NCBI GenBank assembly: GCA_015068865.1
Contig: SVJT01000004.1
Coordinates: 1 to 34,633, forward strand
DNA: 34,633 nt
Source: Oscillospiraceae bacterium
GTDB lineage: Bacteria > Bacillota > Clostridia > UBA1381 > UBA9506
Direction of reading: 5' to 3'
In this document: one piece after another, positions 27,238 to 34,633 of the stretch
Layout: each line of letters starts with the position of its first letter
Numbering within the stretch: position 1 is the stretch's first letter
The notes under the pieces: generated by a model
Database searches by the model: none
Told to the model about the DNA's origin: nothing
The model's input: only the letters and a program-made list of their open reading frames with translations
Position numbers and translations under genes: made by a program

Positions 27238-28509
27238 CTATATGCTTTCCTTTTTTCTGCCAATGTCAGTACGGTAATGCACATTGTCAAAATGGATTTT
27301 CTTCACGCCTTCATAGGCCTTTAAAATAGCCGCTTCCAAATCATCGCCAACAGCCGTAACGCCCAAAACGCGACCGCCATTGGTTAAGAAGGTTTCACCG
27401 TCAAGCTTGGTGCCGGCGTGGAATACGGTAATCGCCTCATCGGCTTCAGCTTCTTCCAATCCGCTGATAGGCAGACCTTTTTTATATTCCTTGGGATAAC
27501 CGCCGGATGCCATAACAACGCAAACTGCCGCGTTATCTGCCCATTCAACAGTCATATCCCCTAAACGTTCTTCTGCAACAGCTAAAAAGATTTCCAACAA
27601 ATCCGTCTTTAAACGGGGCAGAACAACCTGGGTTTCCGGATCGCCGAAACGAGCGTTATATTCAATGACCTTCACGCCGTTTTTAGTCATAATCAAGCCA
27701 AAATACAGAACGCCTTTAAAGGTGCGACCTTCCTGATTCATTGCCTTCATAGTCGGCATAAAAATGTTTTCCATACACTCGTTGTGAATGGCTTCTGTAT
27801 ATAACCGGCTGGGTGAAAATGTGCCCATACCGCCAGTATTTAAGCCTTCATCGTTATCATAGGCGCGCTTGTGATCCTGTGCACTCACCATAGGATACAG
27901 GGTTTTACCATCAGTAAAGGCAAGAACCGAAACTTCCTGACCGGTTAAAAATTCTTCAATGACAACACGGCTGCCGGCATCGCCGAACACCTTGTCGCAC
28001 ATAATATCTTCAACAGCCGCCTTTGCTTCTTCAAAATTTGCCGCAATGATAACACCCTTACCCAACGCCAGACCTTCAGCCTTAACAACGGTTGGATAAG
28101 AAACACCCTCTAAATAGCTGATGGCTTTTGCACTGTCATCAAACACTTCATAAGCCGCTGTGGGAATGCCGTATTTTTTCATTAAGTCTTTAGAAAAAAC
28201 CTTGCTGCCCTCAATAATTGCCGCATTCTGACGGGGACCAAAGGCCTTCAAGCCTTCTTCCTCCAGGCGATCTACCATACCCAGCATCAAGGGGTCATCC
28301 GGTGCAACCACAGTTAAATCAATCTGGTTTTCCTTGGCAAACTTTACAACACCCTCAACATCCGTGGCTTTAATATCCACACATTTAGCAAGTTTTGCAA
28401 TGCCACCATTACCCGGCGCTGCAAAAAGCTCCGGCTTCATAGGACTCTGTGCCAGTTTCCATAAAATTGTATGTTCACGGCCACCGCCGCCAACTACCAA
28501 TACTTTCAT
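27238..28509 (-). CDS. purD: Phosphoribosylamine--glycine ligase
   Basis: MKVLVVGGGGREHTILWKLAQSP, KAEGLALGKGVIIA, NTGGMGTFSPSRLYTE, EYNARFGDPETQV. Confidence 0.97.
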   Translation of the reverse strand: MKVLVVGGGGREHTILWKLAQSPMKPELFAAPGNGGIAKLAKCVDIKATDVEGVVKFAKENQIDLTVVAPDDPLMLGMVDRLEEEGLKAFGPRQNAAIIEGSKVFSKDLMKKYGIPTAAYEVFDDSAKAISYLEGVSYPTVVKAEGLALGKGVIIAANFEEAKAAVEDIMCDKVFGDAGSRVVIEEFLTGQEVSVLAFTDGKTLYPMVSAQDHKRAYDNDEGLNTGGMGTFSPSRLYTEAIHNECMENIFMPTMKAMNQEGRTFKGVLYFGLIMTKNGVKVIEYNARFGDPETQVVLPRLKTDLLEIFLAVAEERLGDMTVEWADNAAVCVVMASGGYPKEYKKGLPISGLEEAEADEAITVFHAGTKLDGETFLTNGGRVLGVTAVGDDLEAAILKAYEGVKKIHFDNVHYRTDIGRKKESI

Positions 28510-28538
28510 TGTCAGTATCTCCTTTTTAAAGTGAAATA

Positions 28539-28571
28539 ATTGCCGCCGCGGAAAATCACGCAGGCGGCAAT
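28539..28571. other. Hairpin in purH-purD gap
   Basis: ATTGCCGCC (28539-28547) / GGCGGCAAT (28563-28571); no clear U-tract. Confidence 0.55.
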
Positions 28572-28585
28572 ATCATTCTCATATT

Positions 28586-30130
28586 TTAGTGTTTAAAATG
28601 ACGCTGACCAACAAACACCATTGCAATGCCGTATTTATCACAAGCATCAATGGATTCCTGGTCTTTCTTGGAGCCACCGGGCTGAATAATTGCTTTGATA
28701 CCGGCTTTTGCAGCCGTTTCAACCGTATCTGGGAAGGGGAAGAAAGCATCAGAAGCTAAGCTTGCGCCCTGTGCACGTTCACCGGCATAATCCAAAGCAA
28801 TTCTTGCCGCCATAACGCGGTTTGTCTGACCGGGTCCAACACCTAAGGACATATTGTCCTTTGCAACTGCAATAGCGTTAGATTTTGCGTGTTTAACAAC
28901 CTTCCAGGCAAACTTTAAGTCCTGAATCTGCTCGGCTGTAGGCTGTGTTTTGGTTACAACCTGCCAGTTTTCTTCGTCATAAAGTTCAGCGTCGCGCTGC
29001 TGAACCAACAAGCCGCCCATAACCTTTTTCATATCAAAATCGTTTACATCTGCTTTTTTAGCAATACTGGGCAGTTCCAGAAGACGAATGTTCTGCTTCT
29101 GAGTTAAAATTTCCATTGCTTCTTTAGAGAAAGAAGGAGCAACGATGATTTCTAAGAAAATTTTGCTCATAGCCTCAGCGGTGGGACCGTCAATCTCTCT
29201 GTTGGCCGCAATAATGCCACCAAAGATGGAAACCGGATCGCCTTCATAAGCACGGGTATAAGCTTCAAAAATATCCTTACCGGTACCAACACCGCAGGGA
29301 TTAGCGTGCTTGCAGGCAACAACGGTAGGCTCGGTAAATTCTTTTACCAGATCCAGTGCGCCGTTGGTATCATTAATGTTATTATAAGAAAGTTCTTTAC
29401 CATGAAGCTGTTTTACAGCAGAGAGTGTGCCGGCGCAAGGGCCAACTTCCTTATAGAACACAGCCTGCTGATGGGGATTTTCACCATAGCGCATATCCTG
29501 CACCTTTTCAAAGGTGAGTGACAGGTTCTTGGGGAACAGTTCCTTGCCGATGGTCTTTCTTAAGTATGTAGAAATCAAAGTATCATAAGCTGCTGTATGC
29601 TCAAATACTTTATAAGCCAAATAGAATTTAGTGTCACGACTTACAGAACCGTTCTGCTTATATTCAGAAAGAACGGTTTCATAGTCTGCCGGGTCAACCA
29701 CAACAGCCACGTCCTGATAGTTTTTAGCAGCTGCACGAATCATAGTCGGGCCACCAATATCAATGTTTTCAATGGCATCCTCTAAGGTTACATTTTCTTT
29801 CTGAATGGTTTCTTTAAAGGGGTACAGGTTAATGGCAACCACATCAATGGTGTCAACCCCTAATTCAGAAAGCTGTTCCATATGTTCAGGATTGGAACGC
29901 ATAGCTAAAATACCGGCATGAATTTTCGGATGCAGGGTCTTCACACGACCGTCTAAACATTCGGGAAAACCGGTAATTTCAGAAACACCGGTTACAGGCA
30001 GACCTGCTTCCGTCAAGGCTCTTTTGGTACCACCTGTGGATACAATTTCAAATCCTAAATCAATTAAACCTTTTGCAAATTCAACGATTCCGCTTTTATC
30101 GGATACGCTCAGTAATGCTCTTTTTGCCAT
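28586..30130 (-). CDS. purH: Bifunctional AICAR formyltransferase/IMP cyclohydrolase
   Basis: [72 protein letters not shown]. Confidence 0.97.
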   Translation of the reverse strand: MAKRALLSVSDKSGIVEFAKGLIDLGFEIVSTGGTKRALTEAGLPVTGVSEITGFPECLDGRVKTLHPKIHAGILAMRSNPEHMEQLSELGVDTIDVVAINLYPFKETIQKENVTLEDAIENIDIGGPTMIRAAAKNYQDVAVVVDPADYETVLSEYKQNGSVSRDTKFYLAYKVFEHTAAYDTLISTYLRKTIGKELFPKNLSLTFEKVQDMRYGENPHQQAVFYKEVGPCAGTLSAVKQLHGKELSYNNINDTNGALDLVKEFTEPTVVACKHANPCGVGTGKDIFEAYTRAYEGDPVSIFGGIIAANREIDGPTAEAMSKIFLEIIVAPSFSKEAMEILTQKQNIRLLELPSIAKKADVNDFDMKKVMGGLLVQQRDAELYDEENWQVVTKTQPTAEQIQDLKFAWKVVKHAKSNAIAVAKDNMSLGVGPGQTNRVMAARIALDYAGERAQGASLASDAFFPFPDTVETAAKAGIKAIIQPGGSKKDQESIDACDKYGIAMVFVGQRHFKH

Positions 30131-30154
30131 TTCAATCTACCCCTTTATTTATTT

Positions 30155-30790
30155 TTATTCAGTAATTAAAACTCGTCGTCCGTCCCGTTTCAGCTTGCCG
30201 GCACATAACAGTTCCACCGCCTGTGGGAGCAGAATATGCTCTGCCTCTTTCATCACAAGCTGCTGCAAATCTTCTGCCGAAATGCCCTCGGGAATGGGCA
30301 CAGCCTTTTGCAGAATAATGGCACCGCCATCGGTGATTTCATTCACAAAATGAACCGTTGCGCCGGTGACCTTAACGCCATATTCCAAGGCACGCTCGTG
30401 CACATGCAAGCCGTAAAACCCATCACCGCAAAATGAAGGAATTAAAGCCGGATGCACATTCACAATTTTATCGGGAAAACTCTTAATAAAGTTTTCGCTT
30501 AAAACCAGCATAAAGCCTGCCAGCACCAATACATCAATCTTTCGTGCAGAAAGTTCGGAAAGCAAAGCTTTTTCAAAGCTCTCTTTATCTGCAAATGCTT
30601 TTCGTTCCACACAAATGCCTTCTATACCGGCCTTTGCCGCCCGTTCTAAGGCGAACACGCCGGGTTTGCTGGCAATCACAACTGCAATTTCACCGCTTGT
30701 GAGTTTTCCGGCTTTCTCAGCATCAATCAGCGCCTGCAGATTGGTGCCACCTCCGGAAACCAACACAGCGATTCTTTTTTTCTCACTCAT
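30155..30790 (-). CDS. purN: Phosphoribosylglycinamide formyltransferase
   Basis: IAVLVSGGGTNLQALIDA, VNVHPALIPSFCG, VTGATVHFVNEITDGGAII. Confidence 0.96.
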   Translation of the reverse strand: MSEKKRIAVLVSGGGTNLQALIDAEKAGKLTSGEIAVVIASKPGVFALERAAKAGIEGICVERKAFADKESFEKALLSELSARKIDVLVLAGFMLVLSENFIKSFPDKIVNVHPALIPSFCGDGFYGLHVHERALEYGVKVTGATVHFVNEITDGGAIILQKAVPIPEGISAEDLQQLVMKEAEHILLPQAVELLCAGKLKRDGRRVLITE

Positions 30791-30801
30791 ATGTATGCCC
30801 C

Positions 30802-31836
30802 TTACACCAGTTCAACTTCGCCGGCACCTTCTGCCACTTCACCAATCACCCAGGCTTTTTCGCCTAAGGATGCAAGATGGCTTACAATAGCATCGGCTTC
30901 TGATTGATCCACAGCCATAATGAGACCAATACCCATATTAAAGGTGTTATAAAGGTCACGCTCTGAAAGACCTGCTCTTTCTTCCATCAGGCGGAAAATC
31001 GCCGGTGTTTCAAAGCTGTCTTTAACAACTTTCGCGTGCATGCCATCCGGCAGCATACGGGGAATATTTTCATAAAAACCACCGCCTGTAATGTGAGAAA
31101 CAGCGTGTACATCAAACTTCTCCATAACAGAAAGCAAGGGTTTTACATAAATTTTGGTGGGTGTTAAAAGAGCTTCACCCAATGTGCACCCCAAACCGGC
31201 AGGGGTTTCCATTAAACGTTCTTTGGCACCCTCACCGTCTAAATTAAACACCTTGCGAACCAAAGAATAACCGTTACTGTGAATACCGGAGGATGCAATA
31301 CCAACCAGCACATCACCCACTTTAGTTTTGGAACCGTCGATGATTTTATCTTTATCAATCACGCCCACGCAAAAACCAGCTAAATCATATTCTTCCGGAT
31401 CATAAAAGCCGGGCATTTCAGCGGTTTCACCACCGATTAAAGCGGCACCTGCCAAAACGCAACCATCGGCTACACCTTTCACGATTTCCGCAATGCGGGT
31501 GGGCACATTTTTACCAACTGCCAGATAGTCTAAAAAGAACAAGGGCTTAGCACCAGAGCAGGCAATGTCGTTAGCACACATTGCCACGCAGTCCTGGCCA
31601 ATGGTATCGTGCTTGTCCATTAAAAAGGCAAGGCGCAGCTTGGTGCCAACGCCATCGGTACCAGAAACCAAAACCGGATTTTTATAGCCTTCGCCTAATT
31701 CAAACAAACCGCCAAAACCGCCAATACCACTTAAAACACCGGGAATTACGGTTTTGTTTACGTGTTCTTTCATCAGCTTAACAGCCTCGTAACCGGCCTC
31801 AACATCAACGCCGGCAGCTTTATACGCTGTACTCAT
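30802..31836 (-). CDS. purM: Phosphoribosylformylglycinamidine cyclo-ligase
   Basis: [56 protein letters not shown]. Confidence 0.97.
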   Translation of the reverse strand: MSTAYKAAGVDVEAGYEAVKLMKEHVNKTVIPGVLSGIGGFGGLFELGEGYKNPVLVSGTDGVGTKLRLAFLMDKHDTIGQDCVAMCANDIACSGAKPLFFLDYLAVGKNVPTRIAEIVKGVADGCVLAGAALIGGETAEMPGFYDPEEYDLAGFCVGVIDKDKIIDGSKTKVGDVLVGIASSGIHSNGYSLVRKVFNLDGEGAKERLMETPAGLGCTLGEALLTPTKIYVKPLLSVMEKFDVHAVSHITGGGFYENIPRMLPDGMHAKVVKDSFETPAIFRLMEERAGLSERDLYNTFNMGIGLIMAVDQSEADAIVSHLASLGEKAWVIGEVAEGAGEVELV

Positions 31837-31855
31837 ATCATAAACCTCCCTGTTT

Positions 31856-33280
31856 TTACTTCAATTCATCTTTAATAGGCGGCACATCCATAGGGTATTC
31901 ACCATTAAAACAAGCCTGACAGTAATCGCAGTTTAATGCTTTGGTTGCATTTTTCAAACCGTCAATGCTTAAATATCCCAAACTGTCTGCACCAATTTTT
32001 TGCCGGATTTCTTCCACGCTATATTTCACAGCCATCAAGCAGTCCCGCGAAGGAATATCTGTTCCAAAGAAGCAGGGCCATAAAAACGGCGGGGAACTGA
32101 CGCGCATATGCACCTCTTTCGCGCCGGCTTCCTTTAAAGCACGAATAATGTTGGCACAAGTGGTGCCGCGGACAATGGAGTCATCCACCATCACCACGCG
32201 TTTTCCTTCCACACTGCTCTTTAACACATTCAATTTAATATTCACAGCCGCTTCACGCTGCGCCTGTGTGGGCAGAATGAAGGTACGGCCAATATATTTA
32301 TTTTTTATAAATCCTTTACCGTAAGGCAGTCCTGATTCTTCGGCATAACCGATGGCTGCACACAGACCGGAATCCGGCACACCAAACACAAGGTCAGCCT
32401 CTACAGGATGTTCTTTTGCAAGCTCGTGACCCATGGCTTTTCTCACTTCATATACACTGGCACCCTGCACCACACTGTCCGGACGGGCTGTATAAACATA
32501 TTCAAATACGCAGATTTTAGCTTTTTCCAACGCATCCTCATGGCGAATGGAATGAAGTCCGTCTTTATCAATCCACACCACTTCACCGGGCTCAACATCA
32601 CGGATAAATTCTGCGCCAATGTTATCAAATACACAGGTTTCAGAAGATAAAACATAAGAATTATCAATTTTACCAATGGAAAGAGGACGCAGACCGTGAG
32701 GGTCTCTGGCTCCCAACAGTTTGCGGGGACTCATCATAACCAGAGAATAGCCACCCTTGGTATAATCCATTGTATTAAGAACCGCTTTTTCAATGGAATG
32801 GGTTTTAATCCGTTCCTTTGCAATGCGGTACATAATGGCTTCACCATCAATTTGGGTATGGAAAATGGCGCCTTCTTTCATGAACTCTTCGCGCAAATCA
32901 TCAGCATTAAACACATTGCCATTATAAGCCAAAGCTAACGTTCCTTTCACATAATTGTAAGAAAGGGGCTGTGCGTTGGCACGGGAGTTACCACCCTTAG
33001 CAGAAGCACGAACATGCCCCACCGCTATGGTACCGGGCAGATTGTTTAAAATCCGTTCACTAAAAATTTCAGGCACCAGTCCCAAATCTTTATAAGTATG
33101 AAAAACGCCGTCATCATTGACCACAATACCGGCACTCTGCTGACCTCTGTGTTGCAGACCATACAAGGCATAATAAGTAAGATGTGCCACATCAAAGCCA
33201 TCGTTATCGTAAATACCGAAAATACCACATTCTTCTTTTGCTTTATCATTTTCCAGCACAACAGATTCATGTAATTTCAT
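31856..33280 (-). CDS. purF: Amidophosphoribosyltransferase
   Basis: [81 protein letters not shown] before ATG 33280, so the 33349 ORF start is an over-extension. Confidence 0.96.
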   Translation of the reverse strand: MKLHESVVLENDKAKEECGIFGIYDNDGFDVAHLTYYALYGLQHRGQQSAGIVVNDDGVFHTYKDLGLVPEIFSERILNNLPGTIAVGHVRASAKGGNSRANAQPLSYNYVKGTLALAYNGNVFNADDLREEFMKEGAIFHTQIDGEAIMYRIAKERIKTHSIEKAVLNTMDYTKGGYSLVMMSPRKLLGARDPHGLRPLSIGKIDNSYVLSSETCVFDNIGAEFIRDVEPGEVVWIDKDGLHSIRHEDALEKAKICVFEYVYTARPDSVVQGASVYEVRKAMGHELAKEHPVEADLVFGVPDSGLCAAIGYAEESGLPYGKGFIKNKYIGRTFILPTQAQREAAVNIKLNVLKSSVEGKRVVMVDDSIVRGTTCANIIRALKEAGAKEVHMRVSSPPFLWPCFFGTDIPSRDCLMAVKYSVEEIRQKIGADSLGYLSIDGLKNATKALNCDYCQACFNGEYPMDVPPIKDELK

Positions 33281-33316
33281 AAACTTTGCTCCTAAAACAA
33301 GATTTTGTGCGAAAGC

Positions 33317-33348
33317 GCGACGCGACTGACTACTCGTCAGCCGCGCCA
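33317..33348 (-). other. GC-rich hairpin in the kdgK-purF gap
   Basis: ACGCGACTGAC-tactc-GTCAGCCGCGC (33320-33346), 11-13 bp on the - strand RNA counting G-U pairs; no U-tract follows. Confidence 0.65.
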
Positions 33349-33355
33349 TCTATTA

Positions 33356-34378
33356 TTATCTTTGTACGCGACCGGAGCCGTCGCCCCCTGCCAACTTTTC
33401 GACCTCGCTTACAGATACACGATTATAGTCGCCCTCAACAGAATGTTTGAGCGCAGATGCTGCAACAGCAAATTCAATTGCTTCTGCAGATGTTTTGCCT
33501 GATAGAATTGAATAAATCAAACCACCGCCAAAGGAATCGCCGCCGCCAACACGGTCAACAATGTGAAGATGATATGACTTGGAGAAGTAATAATCCTCAC
33601 CGTCATAGAGCATACCTGCCCAGTCATTATCGCTTGCAGAAATGGATGTACGAAGTGTGATAGCAACCTTTTCAAAGCCAAACTTGTCGGCAAGCTGTTT
33701 TGCAACACTCTTATATCCCTCATGGTTCAGTTTTCCGCCATAAATATCAGTTCCTTCAGCCTCAATACCAAATACGTCCTTTGCATCTTCTTCGTTTGAA
33801 ATGCAAACGTCAACGTACTGACAAAGCTCTGTCATAGCTTTTCTTGCCTCGTCTCTTGTCCAGAGCTTGCCACGGTAGTTTAAGTCGCAGGAAATTTTGA
33901 CGCCCTTTGCCTTTGCTGCCTTGCAGGCATCAATGCAAATATCAACAACATTGGGTCCCAAAGCGGGAGTAATCCCTGTGAAATGGAACCAGTCAGCACC
34001 TTCAAAAATAGCATCCCAGTCAAAGTCTGCACGTTCAGCCTGCTGAATTGCAGAATACTTTCTATCATAAATACAAACACTGCCGCGCTGAGAAGCACCT
34101 TTTTCAAGGAAGTAAATACCCACTCTGTCGCCGCCGCGAACAATCTTAGATGTGTCAACACCAAAATACCGTAAGCTGTCAACAGCTGCCTGACCGATTG
34201 CGTGCTTGGGGAGCTTGGTTACATAGCTTGATTCCAAACCGTAGTTTGCAAGGGAAACAGCCACATTTGCTTCGCCACCGCCAAAGGTTGCCTGCATCTG
34301 ATCATTCTGAAAAAATCTGTAATATCCGTTTGGTGCCAGTCTGAGCATAATTTCACCAAAAGTAACAACTTTAGCCAT
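33356..34378 (-). CDS. kdgK: PfkB-family sugar kinase, 2-dehydro-3-deoxygluconokinase-like
   Basis: VVTFGEIMLRLAP, GGGEANVAVSLANYG, CDLNYRGKLW, DRVGGGDSFGGGLIY; directly downstream of a KDPG aldolase. Confidence 0.87.
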   Translation of the reverse strand: MAKVVTFGEIMLRLAPNGYYRFFQNDQMQATFGGGEANVAVSLANYGLESSYVTKLPKHAIGQAAVDSLRYFGVDTSKIVRGGDRVGIYFLEKGASQRGSVCIYDRKYSAIQQAERADFDWDAIFEGADWFHFTGITPALGPNVVDICIDACKAAKAKGVKISCDLNYRGKLWTRDEARKAMTELCQYVDVCISNEEDAKDVFGIEAEGTDIYGGKLNHEGYKSVAKQLADKFGFEKVAITLRTSISASDNDWAGMLYDGEDYYFSKSYHLHIVDRVGGGDSFGGGLIYSILSGKTSAEAIEFAVAASALKHSVEGDYNRVSVSEVEKLAGGDGSGRVQR

Positions 34379-34459
34379 TTTTAATCCATAACCTTTCTGC
34401 CCGAAAAATATATAATTCAAGCAAGCTGCCCCGGGCAAGCAGCCACATTGAAAAATTGT

Positions 34460-34633
34460 TTACAGTCCTCTTGCTTCGCGAATCTTCTTCACGAATTCAC
34501 GGCCCATAGCGGTAATAGCTGCATAGTCACCGGTCTTAGCGCCGGCAGTCAAGGAGCTGCCTGCACCAACGGCAACAGCACCTGCTTTAATCCATTCTGC
34601 CACATTGTTAACATCCACACCGCCGGTGGGCAT
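34460..34633 (-). CDS. KDPG/KHG aldolase, C-terminal 57 aa (5' end outside window)
   Basis: Reverse complement reads MPTGGVDVNNVAEWIKAGAVAVGAGSSLTAGAKTGDYAAITAMGREFVKKIREARGL*, matching the C-terminus of class I KDPG aldolases. Confidence 0.88.
   Translation of the reverse strand: MPTGGVDVNNVAEWIKAGAVAVGAGSSLTAGAKTGDYAAITAMGREFVKKIREARGL

Noticed and set aside
33280-33349. N-terminal extension of PurF in the ORF track (MARLTSSQSRRAFAQNLVLGAKF)
   Set aside because: AGGAG RBS correctly spaced from ATG 33280; the extension translates the hairpin region and is probably not made
33281-33355. Purine riboswitch upstream of purF
   Set aside because: The gap is too short and lacks the three-way-junction and kissing-loop sequence expected

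Overview
This looks like chromosomal DNA from a spore-forming-type Clostridia/Firmicutes genome, judged from the Spo0A homologue and gene content. It is almost fully coding. Left part (+ strand): end of an M24 (creatinase-fold) protein, a creatininase-family protein, a DUF4432/aldose-epimerase-like protein, an SDR with a short N-terminal class II aldolase-like remnant, and a PHP-domain protein. Next (- strand): a compact three-gene unit encoding a BlaI-type repressor, an M56 (BlaR1-type) membrane metalloprotease fused to a LytR-CpsA-Psr (LCP) domain, and a small secreted SLH-only protein. Its promoter carries two BlaI-like palindromes. This unit is the best candidate for an undescribed system. 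After that come a rhamnulokinase and an acyl-ACP thioesterase (divergent), then a long - strand housekeeping stretch: mltG, tsaD, rimI, tsaC/sua5, pfkA, a small DUF2007-like ORF, thrS, a B12-binding/DUF4080 radical SAM protein and pnp. spo0A (+) follows, then (- strand) dCMP deaminase, rpiB, tsaB, tsaE, a Pro/Ala/Ser/Thr-tailed membrane protein, mutY, an amidohydrolase, purD-purH-purN-purM-purF, kdgK, and the end of a KDPG aldolase. I saw no rRNA, tRNA, CRISPR array or intact mobile element. All assignments come from reading motifs in the translations; no database search was run.
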